Positions 55,490-64,000 of a stretch of DNA of 64,000 nt are shown here, one piece after another. The stretch lies in contig JAHDVF020001377.1 of the NCBI GenBank assembly GCA_022606425.2, positions 1 through 64,000 on the forward strand, read 5' to 3'. Within the stretch, counting starts at the first letter, position 1; every line of letters begins with the position of its first letter. Made by a program: the position numbers and the translations under genes. The notes under the pieces were generated by a model that made no database searches, was not told the DNA's origin, and was given only the letters and a program-made list of their open reading frames with translations. This DNA is from Lepidostoma basale. Its lineage: Eukaryota > Arthropoda > Insecta > Trichoptera > Lepidostomatidae.

Positions 55490-55750
55490 TTTTTTTATCA
55501 TCATTCTATCTTTGCTGAGTCCATGCCATATATTATAAATGACCCTTTTATTATTTAGTTCATACCACTTTAACTAACACTTAAGTCACTTTTTTATATT
55601 TGGATTGGACACCCTATAATATACAGTATTATCATACATTCTTCTAAGAGATCTCATTTCTACTGAATTTTTTATGTTTTCATCCTTTTTTGTCAATTCT
55701 ATGTTTGACTTCCACATACAAGGGTCGGTACAAGAACACCTTTATGCAAT
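55490..55750 (-). pseudogene. LINE family A, decayed fragment
   Basis: Antisense of the FGHMER to LMYGSEAW region (ATTCTTCTAAGAGATCTCAT; ACATACAAGGGTCGGTACAA) with many indels and no tail. Confidence 0.6.
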
Positions 55751-55891
55751 AAATAAAGTGTTAAGTTATACTTTGTATATAACTAAATAATGTTTTATAT
55801 CACTACAAAATGTAGTTCATATTTTTTTATTAATTAAATTTGTAAAAGAAGGAACTTTTAAGATAATCTAAAGATTTTTTTTTTTTTTTTA

Positions 55892-56131
55892 TGTACACAA
55901 CAGGTCGTTTTGGACCCAATTACTGTATACATTTTTATTTTTTTATTTTTAGCTATTATATTGATTCTCGTGACATGTGATAGGTAGCCAATCTATCGCC
56001 ATTTTATTGTCACGTGAATTCTACACCAGACTAAAGACAGTGTGACAATCACACTGCCATCGCCGGGAATCGAACCCAGGACCTTCGGCATGGAAGTCAG
56101 AGCTCGTAACCACTCTGCCACGAAGGTCGTC
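55892..56131 (-). mobile_element. tRNA-derived SINE
   Basis: Antisense, complete: CAACAGGTCGTTTTGGACCC tail, TGATAGGTAGCCAATCTATC, GTCACGTGAATTCTACACCA, then the head with GGGAATCGAACCCAGGACC and CCACTCTGCCACGAAGGTCG. Best minus-strand copy. Confidence 0.85.
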
Positions 56132-56184
56132 ATTTTGCTGGAATCTCATGATGAAAATTCAAGTAATAAATAAATAAAATATAA

Positions 56185-56420
56185 TAATCCATTGTTTTGG
56201 CCGAAACACTATGATATTTTAACATTTTATAACTGTTAATTCAAAAACTTTGTTTTATATCACAAAATATATATCAAGTGTCAATTTTTTTGACATTTGA
56301 TATATATTTTTGTAACACCTGATGATGTCAACATTGGTTGATGAAACAGCTGTCGTAAAGTAAAATAAATATAATTTGTGATATAAAACAAAGTTTTTGA
56401 ATTAACAGTTATAAATAAAA
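56185..56420. repeat. Family A element, foldback type
   Basis: Left: TCCATTGTTTTGGCCGAAAC, CATTTTATAACTGTTAATTC, AAAAACTTTGTTTTATATCA. Right: ATATAAAACAAAGTTTTTGA, ATTAACAGTTATAAA, reversed. A single plus motif at 56309-56357 lies between (core intact, stem II GTCAAC/GTTGAT, downstream stem I strand eroded). Confidence 0.65.
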
Positions 56421-56489
56421 TATGTTTGTGTAAAGTGCAAGAAAGTGTTGTGATGATACAATGTTTCCAAAATGTTACTTAAATAAAAC

Positions 56490-56605
56490 GATATTTTTAA
56501 ATAATGATTTCCAATTTTGTTTTAATTTCCGCAGCGACCGGTTTCACCAGGATGCACACTAATCTGGCGAAACCGGTCGCTGTCAAAATAGTGTAAGACA
56601 AAAGT
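56490..56605. repeat. Family D foldback, centre deleted
   Basis: TTCCGCAGCGACCGGTTTCA and TGGCGAAACCGGTCGCTGTC face each other across about 25 bp. The CTGTCGA part of both motifs is lost. Confidence 0.6.
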
Positions 56606-57671
56606 GTAAGAATTTTTTATATATCTTCGATATTCATAATCACTTTTTGTTGTTGATTCATAAATAAATAATATTTTTTACTTTAAAACTTGATTTTAGA
56701 AAATTTAAGAGTGGGGGAATTATATATTTAAAATTTTTGACAAAACAAATATTTAATTAATTTTTTCATGAAGGTGTTCAGTTTTTGCAGTTAAATTGAA
56801 ATTTTTCGAACGTTTTATGGCTTTTTAATTCATATATTTTGAAAAAAAAAATGAATTTGATTGTAAGAATTTATTAAACAAATATTTTGAAAAAATCTTG
56901 AATTGTATTGTATGTTATTATTTAACAATTATTTTGAAAAAATAATCAATTGTATTTTAAGTTATTATTTAAGAAATATTTAGAATTTTCACAAATTATA
57001 TTATAAGTTCTTATTTAACAAATATTTTATAAAAATCTTGAATTGTATTATATGTTATTATATTAATTAACAAAAACTTGAAAAAAAATTGTATTATAAG
57101 TTTTTATTTAACAAATAATAAAACATATCTGGAATTGTATTATCAGTATTTATTTAACTTTTTTTTTTTAAATCTTGAATTGTATAATATTTATTATAAA
57201 TTTTTATAAACGAATATTTAAAAAAAAAAATATTTGTTTTATAAGTTTTTATTTTACAGATATTTTGAAAAAATCTTGAATTGTTTTATAAGTTATTATT
57301 TAACAAGATTTAGATTTTTTTTTAAATGATGTAAGTTTTTATTTAGGAACTTTTTGAATTCAAAAATCTTTGAATTATAATATTACATATTTACAGCTGA
57401 CATGTCCTAAAAAACGATTCAAGTAAAGTTTCGTAAATCAAGTCCAGCCATTGACCACTAAGTCGCGGTCTGCCCGAGAATACGGAAGAAGTTTAAGTCG
57501 ACTCCATAATTTAATTTCCCTTTCAGTTGCTCAAAAGTATCCCCCAGGCAAAGGCTGCTCGTGAAATCCGTTTGCGTTTAACTATGAGTATTTAAAATGA
57601 TGCCAATAAAAGTAATCAAATAATTCTTAAGTAAAAACTTTCAATATTGTTCGCTCAATTATCAATTATAT
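56606..57671. other. Degenerate AT-rich tandem-like array
   Basis: About 56850-57380 repeats a loose unit of 60-75 bp: AAATCTTGAATTGTATTATA, GTTATTATTTAACAAATATT and variants, at least eight times. About 57400-57600 is less AT-rich, unmatched and not recognisably coding. Confidence 0.55.
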
Positions 57672-57740
57672 GTTGTATTATTATTATTATTGTCATTATT
57701 ATTATTATTTTTATTATTATTATTATTTTTATTTTTATTA

Positions 57741-57784
<44 letters not shown>

Positions 57785-57800
57785 GTTGTTGTTGTTGTTA
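57672..57800. repeat. (TTA)n microsatellite with (TTG)n end
   Basis: TTATTATTATTATTATT with TTTTA variants, then GTTGTTGTTGTTG. Long Ile/Leu open frames here are artefacts. Confidence 0.9.
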
Positions 57801-57819
57801 TTGATTGTTGTATACAATC

Positions 57820-57900
57820 CCACTGCCATCGCCAGGAATCGAACCCGGGACCTTTGGTATGGCAGTCAGAGCTATTACCACTCTGCCACGAAGGTTGTCA
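57820..57900 (-). mobile_element. SINE head fragment
   Basis: Antisense tRNA-like head: CACTGCCATCGCCAGGAATC, GAACCCGGGACC, CCACTCTGCCACGAAGGTTG. Body and tail are absent. The microsatellite begins where the body should be. Confidence 0.75.
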
Positions 57901-57924
57901 TTTATTATCTGATTTGAGGGTTGT

Positions 57925-58215
57925 AGGTGGCAAAAGATTGCTGAAGATAGAAAATGTTAGAAGAGTTTATAGAAGACTTATCCAGTGAGAATGGTTGAGA
58001 AGAAGAAGACGAAGATGATGATTTTTGAATTTACCTCGTCTACCATGCAGAGGAAGACCTAGGCACACGTGGATGATTCAGTGCAATAGCGTCTTGCAGA
58101 GATATGGCTTGAGTGAAGGTTTAGAACCGTAAGAAGTACAGCCTGAGATCGAGAAGAGCCGACCCCAACAGTCAACACAGACAATGAGTTGGGATAGCGC
58201 CAGGAAGAAGAAGAA
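57925..58215 (+). pseudogene. LINE 3' tail (family H-like)
   Basis: Reads PRLPCRGRPRHTWMIQCNSV, LQRYGLSEGLE, then DREEPTPTV and a GAAGAAGAAGAA tail. RGRPRHTW is the RTE-like tail signature. The segment before it, VGGKRLLKIENVRRVYRRL, may belong to it. Confidence 0.55.
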
Positions 58216-58740
58216 TAAGTTATTGTAGTATGCAAAAAAAATATATAGTGTTCCAAGAAATTAAAACATTCGCAAATCATCTAACATAATATTTTTATTA
58301 AATTTATGTGAAACTGTCATGAGCCGTCTATGATCTCCGGCAATATTAGCTGCTGGCAATTTTTACCTTAAAACCGTTTTACTTGATATTAAATAAAATA
58401 AACTCTTTCACCAGACGACTCAATAAAAGTCCTTGATGATTTGGTATCCTGGTACATAATTGAATTAAATTTTCGGGGAAATATCCTTTTGCAAAATCTG
58501 TTCAATTATATTACAGCAATTTTCAAGCTGTATTCACCGACAAAGTGGGGTAACTTTTGCTAAAATTGTATTCTTTTTCAATGTATTACCGTTCATAATT
58601 GGTTTAATTTAATGATTGGTGTCGTTTAAAAGCAAATTATTTTTATTTTAATCAATAAGCTGCTTTAAAATGAAAGATCTGTAACTTTTATTGCATTATT
58701 TAATTCTAGACATCTTTATTGATTAACAAATTCATCACAC
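58216..58740. other. AT-rich spacer
   Basis: No gene or repeat recognised. Confidence 0.35.
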
Positions 58741-59290
58741 TTATTTTGAATAGTCCATTGTTTTGGCCGAAATACTATGATACTATAACATTATAAAATT
58801 GTATTTTTATTTTACGCGACAGCTGTTTCATCAACCTATCGTCACCTGTTACAAGTAAGAGGGTTCCAACTAACAAACATTCACATTTGGCTTTTTTTCG
58901 TGAAAAGGGTTCTTACTTACCTTATCTATACGTACAATAAAAAAAACATGTAATAGTATCGTCATTTTGATGTTACGAAAGAATCAAGTTCCATCTGATC
59001 ATTCAAAACACACGATTCACTGAAGAAGGATTCATTTACACTTAGAACTTTATTATTGCAACTGTCGCCAGAGAAAATTTACACGCTTCTCGGTATAAGA
59101 ATTTCTTCAGATGTAACCCTTTTATTCCAAGATACACACCCGAAACCAACAAAACATTAACTTCATTTTTCTCAGCTTTTTACTTTTGACAGTTGGAACC
59201 TTCTTACTCTCAGGTGACGCTATGTTGACATCATCAGGTGTTCCAATAAAATAAAAAATACAATTGTGATACATAAAACAAAGTTTTTTA
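58741..59290 (-). repeat. Family A element split by a nested TIR element
   Basis: TCCATTGTTTTGGCCGAAAT at 58752-58771, then the minus-strand motif begins at 58813 (ACGCGACAGCTGTTTCATCA) and is cut after CAACCTAT (58839). It resumes at 59220 with CTATGTTGACATCATCAGGT and the arm GTGATACATAAAACAAAGTT. Confidence 0.75.
58840..59219. mobile_element. 380-bp terminal-inverted-repeat element
   Basis: The left end CGTCACCTGTTACAAGTAAG and the right end CTTACTCTCAGGTGACG form imperfect inverted repeats that continue to GGTTCCAACT/AGTTGGAACC. It is flanked by CTAT at 58836-58839 and 59220-59223. Removing it restores an uninterrupted family A motif. It has no coding capacity and no second copy in the window. 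It shares only the CGTC terminus with the 25864 element. Confidence 0.8.
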
Positions 59291-60339
59291 ATTTATAATA
59301 ACAATATATAAACTTATTTTGAATATATATTTCTCTAGTCCATCAATTTAGTATTATCTGTCAGTAACTATCTTATGATTCCTCTCTAGTAGTATCTTAA
59401 AATCCTTATTGATTATTTGACTGCCGCGTCCTACCGGTGTTATCGACAGGTTTGAAACTATAAAATTATCTCGCAAATAAATTGAAGATTTATTCTATAT
59501 TCACCATAAATTGAAAAAATTTTCCACTTTTAACTTTGTACATAATACAGACTTTATTACAAATTAACCGTCGCGTTGCCATGTGGTAAATTGAGTTTCC
59601 ACTGCCAATTTAAAGTTGATTTTCTTAAAACCTATGGACCCTAATATTATAAAAAAAATTGTAATCCTCCATTGAAGTGTTCTCAATATTTCGTAATAAA
59701 AAAAAGCAAAAAATTACTTTCTTCATCCCAAAAAAAAATATTTTCTAAGACTGCCCTCACCTTCATTCGTGTTAAGGTAGAATTTGTTTTGCTAATATTT
59801 ACAATTTTATCAAAAGTGACAAATACTTACTCGCTGTTTTGAACGTATTATAAATTATATCTTTGACCTTTTCAATAGGTACGTAATAATACCGACTGGA
59901 TGAAATCGCAGCACGTAAGTTAATAATATCAGAACTGTGAAAATATTAACACTTTACCAAAAGGGACAAATATTAATACGTACTCGTTGTCTTGAACGTA
60001 CTATACATTTTGCCTAGGTGCCTTTATCATCGCCCCGCCGGCCCGGCGCTCAGACAAGTTTCGACCCGACCCGACCCGATGTCCCAGTCGCCTGTATGCT
60101 ATGACGCATTACATATCAGAAATCGCATGGTTCCAGAAAAAAATTAATAATGATATGTTTTTCAAATAATCCATGTATGTTATAGATATCGATCTATTCC
60201 TAATGAAATTCCCTACAAGATGACATAAATTAAATTTTGATTCATCTAGTCATATGCTTGATATTTAGATAAAGTTAGCGGTAAACTGAACTTACCACAT
60301 GGGAGCAAGCGTTTTGTTTTGAACACGGTACGTTTAGGG
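59291..60339. other. AT-rich region with small GC-rich block
   Basis: About 60030-60085 is GC-rich (CGCCCCGCCGGCCCGGCGCT; CCCGACCCGACCCGATG). No gene or repeat recognised. Confidence 0.4.
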
Positions 60340-60402
60340 TTAAAAAAAAAAAAAAAAAAAAACAAGCACGTTTCGGACACAGAAGCCCTTCATCAGTGAT
60401 AT
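60340..60402 (-). repeat. Poly-A run and family C hammerhead-like motif
   Basis: About 20 A residues (60341-60360) abut a minus-strand motif: CTGATGA, AGGGC...GTCC, GAAA, then ACGTGC in place of a palindrome. The core is intact; stem III is broken. Confidence 0.45.
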
Positions 60403-60780
60403 ATGGTAATTATTATATAAATATTACAAATATTTTAAAAAAAATCATGAATGTGCTCAGTTTTGACAGAAAATGGCGCTGAAATTTTGCATGTTAATAA
60501 TAGAAACATAACTTTGAACAATTTCGAAATTTTAGGAATTAAAAATAAAGAAAATGTTATAAATAATCTAATGCATTTAACGTCAAGTCATATATACTTA
60601 GTTTATTTCCTTAGTAGTAAGATACCTGGACCCTAATAAGAATTTAAATTATTCTTTTATATTTATTAAAATTATTTGTATAACAAAAGCATAAACATTA
60701 AGTCATGTTAAATTCCGTCAAAACTGACCACATCCGTTATTTTTTTTTATATTTGTAATATTTTCATAATATTTACCATA
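60403..60780. other. AT-rich spacer
   Basis: Contains sequence also seen around 44710-44900 near the other family C copy (GTTGTTAGTTAATACCTGAA-like and TAATAAGAATTTAAATTATT), so it probably belongs to a family C element. No gene recognised. Confidence 0.4.
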
Positions 60781-60860
60781 TGTCATTGATAAAGGGTCTA
60801 AGGCATTATTAAATTTGATAATGCCTTAGACAAGCGAAATATGTCATTCACATAAATCAT
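60781..60860. repeat. Family E motif pair
   Basis: GGGTCTAAGGCATTATTAAA (minus half) and TTGATAATGCCTTAGACAAG with CGAAATATGTCATTC (plus). The inverted arrangement is compact, and stem III is broken (ATATGT). Confidence 0.5.
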
Positions 60861-61202
60861 CCAAATTCTTAAAATAGGTTATTTACTTGTTTATATAATA
60901 TATATTATATATTTTTAAATAAAAATGATGATTTCAGAGATTTCACTATTACATTAAACAGGTTATGAACGAATTTACGGAGAGAATACCGTTTCCCACA
61001 ATATCTTTTATTCGGATGATATCGTTCGGTTTTGTTCATAAATTATTCACATCTTCTAGGAATACGGTAAGAGGCGGCCTCCTGATGGAACGGAGAGCTT
61101 ATGCAATGTGAAAAGGGAGATATAAAAAAATTCCGCCCTTAAAATTTCTAGGCTGGAACATTCAACACGATTAAGGGCAATTTTCCTTACAATATTAATT
61201 TA
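60861..61202. other. AT-rich spacer
   Basis: About 61050-61150 is less AT-rich and unmatched. No gene recognised. Confidence 0.35.
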
Positions 61203-61380
61203 TTTAAACTAACTAACTAACCATCACGTCGTCTCCCCGAAGGGGTAGGTAGAAAGAATGGACTGCCAAACTTGAACCGATGCGGTCTCCATCCTTCTCT
61301 TTTCGCCCCTTCAGGAGACGCGGTGTGATGGGTTGCGAACCTCATCGCCACCAATAGCCATCTCCTGCGCACACTTTAAC
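61203..61380 (-). pseudogene. LINE family A relative, extended 3' UTR tail
   Basis: AAACTAACTAACTAACCATC, GAAGGGGTAGGTAGAAAGAA, ACCGATGCGGTCTCCATCCT, AGACGCGGTGTGATGGGTTG. Same extended tail as 28640-28815. Coding part absent. Confidence 0.7.
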
Positions 61381-61644
61381 CGTCCAACGTTCACAAAATA
61401 AATATAAAACAAATATTTAAAATAATATAACGAAATAAAAATAATATAACACAAAATGTTCTTTTAGATGGTGCACATGTTGTCAGATGGACGATCCATA
61501 CCTTTCTGTTTATTTCATTTACGTTCCACGCATTAATTATTCTTTTTAATAAACGTAATTAGGCACTTAAAACAATTTAACTCTATCAAGAACTTCAAAA
61601 TGTTATCAGATTTTGAATTTATTAAAAAAATAAGTTTACTGTAT

Positions 61645-61995
61645 TTTTGTGCACAATGGTGTTCTTGTGCTGACCCTTATGTATGGAAGTGAAGCATGAA
61701 ACTGGTAAAAGAATGAAGAATGTAGAATAAATTCAGTAGAAATTAGATCTCTTAGACGAATGTGTAGTAAATCTGTATATGATATAGTGTCAAATACAAA
61801 TATACGAAATAAATGCAATGCGAGTGAAAGTGCTCTGAACAAAATTATGAAAGAGTCGTTAAGATGGTTTGGACACGTGGAATTAATGCATGAAAATAGA
61901 ATGGTGAAAAAATTATATTTAAACGGCCTGAACGGAATAGTGAATAAAGGAAGGCCGAAGAAAACGTGCACAATCAAATCAATCAAACATTAAAT
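61645..61995 (+). pseudogene. LINE family A, 3' fragment
   Basis: GTGCACAATGGTGTTCTTGT, MCSKSVYDIVSNTNIRNKC, ALNKIMKESLRWFGHVELMH, KKLYLNGLNGIVNKGRPKKT, then TIKSIKH and a stop. It breaks off before the 3' UTR. Confidence 0.75.
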
Positions 61996-62009
61996 GTCGG
62001 TCCCATAAA

Positions 62010-62170
62010 AAGTCGCTCCCCGAAGGTGTGGATAGAAAGAATAAACAGCATCACAGCTTTTCCTTAATATAATTATCTCGCTTCCTAAATATTCATACAT
62101 CGTGTTATGCATGGACGTTGACATCGTTGTGGCTAAAATTTACCGTTTGATTGATTTGATCGTGTCACGT
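62010..62170 (-). pseudogene. LINE family A, 3' tail fragment
   Basis: GCTCCCCGAAGGTGTGGATA at the left, then antisense of the MNI.EAR and ARSNQSN regions up to GATCGTGTCACGTTA. Inverted against 61645-61995. The two together cover adjacent parts of the element, resembling a second inversion event. Confidence 0.6.
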
Positions 62171-62224
62171 TACTTATTTTGTGGTGTGACATTTTTAGAA
62201 TTTTTTTTTTAGAACTTGGGTATA

Positions 62225-62655
62225 TTTTGCGTAACACCACATTATTGTTTTTTTATTAGTCAAGGTATTCTTTGAGAATTCCATCATCTTGGAGGCTATT
62301 TATCCTTATGTTCCGGATGGTTATCTTCGACAGCGTCAGCACAGACTGTTTTATCTCACAGCTTGCAGAACCAACCTGCCTCTGGTGATGCCGGTGGGGA
62401 GAGCAATCAAACTGCTGAGCACGATCGCTTTGGAGATCGATGTCTTTCATATTCGTGAAAGTTCGTTCAGAAGACAAATACTCCTGACTTTGGAGAGTAT
62501 CTTGTATTCCTAATATCGAACCTTCTCTCATGCATTCCTGGTATTATATATTTGGTATGTTTTCCCTGTTCTCAATAGATGCCTTAAACTACAATATATT
62601 TCTTGTTAGCAAGATCTTTTGAGAAAATAAACTGATTTGATTTGATTTGAATAAA
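62225..62655 (+). repeat. LINE-like 3' end with (TTTGAT)n tail
   Basis: AGAACCAACCTGCCTCTGGT, GGAGAGTATCTTGTATTCCT, CTCAATAGATGCCTTAAACT, ending AAACTGATTTGATTTGATTT. It shares its 3' portion with 53235-53455. A 74-codon frame across 62289-62513 is not recognisable, so the class rests on tail form. Confidence 0.55.
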
Positions 62656-63324
62656 CATAAATGAAAATTTATTCCTCTAAAAAAATAAATCATTTAAAAT
62701 ATTTACAACTTAATTTTTTTTTAATATTAACTTGATCTTTATTTAAACATCCTTTTATATATTATCGATTCCTGTTCTAAAAACCAAACAAGCTGATCTA
62801 TCATATCAACATTAGATTATTTTATTTATTCTACTATTAAAAACAAATAAAAGCATAATTAACATTACTTAGTAACACCTAGGGGTTACCAACATCCGAT
62901 TAGTTGAAAAAAATCCTAAAATTTCCATGTTGAATTGGATATTTAATTTTGAAATCTTTTTTGCTATCAAGAATATTCCCACAAAATCATCAATCAAGAA
63001 AAAGAATAATTTCAGTTGAAATACAGTTCAACATCTCTTTTCTTTTTATTATGAAATATCCATTACTCTCCAAAGAATTCCGGGGGATTTTGTTTTACAA
63101 GATTAATGGGTTTCGGGAGAGGATTCCTCCGAGGAAGATTCTGTTTTCCGAACTCTTAATTCTCACCTTTCATCTAAATGTCCCGGTGACGTCATCCCGG
63201 AAACCAGACGAAGGCATTAATAATATTACCTAACTCAGGAATCTATATCATTTTTTTAATATTTCAACCATCTTTTTTTTCCATAAATAAGACTTACACC
63301 GAGGATTTTAAAATCAATGCTTTT
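62656..63324. other. Spacer with single-copy block
   Basis: About 63060-63235 is less AT-rich (AATTCCGGGGGATTTTG; GGTGACGTCATCCCGG, containing a CRE-like TGACGTCA) and unmatched. A 94-codon frame at 62949-63233 spans it without recognisable features. Confidence 0.4.
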
Positions 63325-63362
63325 AAAAAGTCCACTGTTTTGGGCGAAACACTATGATACAT
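63325..63362 (+). repeat. Family A element, end box only
   Basis: AGTCCACTGTTTTGGGCGAA and ACACTATGATACATTATAAA match the outer box of family A elements. A LINE tail interrupts it directly afterwards. GTATGATACATTATTGAATG continues at about 63830, probably its other side. Confidence 0.55.
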
Positions 63363-63835
63363 TATAAATAACTAACTAACTAACTAACCACAATACTCTG
63401 TCCTGGCATACCTCTCGGGCTTCCTCTACATTCATACATCGTACCATACACGCACGTCGATTATTACGACTTCGAATGTGGCCGCCTTTTAGTAATTGAT
63501 TAATTTGGTCATGCCATGTTTTCCTCGGTCGTCCTCGGCTTCTTTTTCCACTCACGCTGCTTGTGTACAACTTTTTAACCATTCTTCTCTCATCCATTCA
63601 TTCCATATATGAAAACCAACTCAGGGATCCTTTTTTTAATTTTATCCATGATGCAGTAATCTGCCTTACATTTCTCTCTTATTTCATCGTTCGGTATTCT
63701 ATCATACAACGTTTTCCCGCACATTCTTCTTAGTGATCTCATTTCTACGGCGTTTATCCTGCTTTCATCCTTCTTTTGCCAGCTCCAAGCTTCACTTCCA
63801 TACATGAGGGTTGGCACTAGAACTCCATTGTGTAT
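63363..63835 (-). pseudogene. LINE family A (subfamily b), 3' copy, nearly unbroken
   Basis: TAACTAACTAACTAACTAAC tail at the left. Minus strand: PTLMYGSEAWSWQKKDESR, MRSLRRMCGKTLYDRIPNDE, KADYCIMDKIKKRIPELV (frame break), MDERRMVKKLYTSSVSGKRS, RGRPRKTWHDQINQLLKGGH and MVRCMNVEEAREVCQDR. One clear frame break. It sits inside a family A hammerhead element (ACACTATGATACATTATAA before, TGATACATTATTGAATG after), with GATACATTAT as a possible 10-bp target-site duplication. Confidence 0.8.
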
Positions 63836-63931
63836 GATACATTATTGAATGTAAAAAATATATAACGCTGTTGTAAAATCATAGTTTTTACTATTCACAT
63901 TTTGAGTATCATAATATATAAACTATATAAA

Positions 63932-64000
63932 AACAGTGTGACAATCACTGCCATCGACGGGAATCGAACCCGGGACCTTCAGTATGTCAGTCTCTTACCA
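63932..64000 (-). mobile_element. SINE, cut by the window end
   Basis: CAGTGTGACAATCACTGCCA, GACGGGAATCGAACCCGGGA, CCTTCAGTATGTCAGTCTCT: the antisense body start and tRNA-like head with the B box. The rest of the head lies beyond the window. Confidence 0.75.

Noticed and set aside
62289..62513. A 74-codon frame as a host gene
   Set aside because: It lies in a repeat whose 3' part recurs at 53235 with a (TTTGAT)n tail, and no domain is recognisable.

Overview
This is an AT-rich, repeat-dense piece of eukaryotic nuclear DNA, most likely from an arthropod and probably an insect. The evidence is many 5'-truncated RTE-like LINE fragments, a Mos1-like mariner relic, tRNA-headed SINEs, long foldback/MITE elements and large microsatellites. 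There are no prokaryotic gene features. I recognise no intact host protein gene. Every long open frame belongs to a decayed mobile element or is a microsatellite translation. The window reads as intergenic or large-intron DNA.

Layout. Positions 1-2050 hold LINE 3' ends and a foldback with a central hammerhead-like pair. Positions 2051-7241 are a tandem duplication inside a LINE (family A here). Both copies carry a reverse transcriptase with a YADD box, both are frameshifted, and copy 1 has a large (TA)n expansion. Positions 7242-16010 mix LINE fragments, a ~575-bp palindromic MITE, a LINE copy with a twin-priming-like inversion and a LINE-in-LINE insertion. Positions 16908-34290 hold repeated copies of the MITE family, dense at 30950-34290, with foldbacks, SINEs and more LINE 3' ends. 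Positions 34895-37815 hold LINE tails and the mariner relic. Positions 37900-64000 repeat the same mixture and end inside a SINE.

The most interesting signal is a set of short motifs on both strands with the layout of the minimal hammerhead ribozymes reported from Penelope-like elements and other animal repeats: CTGANGA, a short hairpin, GAAA, then a 6-8 nt palindrome and a pairing flank. I separate five sequence families (A-E). A, B and one copy of C have good cores, and A and B show compensatory changes in their stems. D and E keep the architecture but carry core substitutions. Many sit as head-to-head inverted pairs at the centre of foldback elements. No Penelope-type reverse transcriptase is visible, so these would be non-autonomous.

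Several nested insertions give a relative history. A 380-bp terminal-inverted-repeat element sits inside a hammerhead motif, a 251-bp one sits inside a LINE, and LINE tails are inserted into a foldback and into another LINE with recognisable target-site duplications. Host content is limited to a few GC-richer, apparently single-copy islands and two weak exon candidates. LINE family letters (A-H) and hammerhead family letters (A-E) are labels local to this annotation. Repeat boundaries were judged by eye and may be off by tens of bases.
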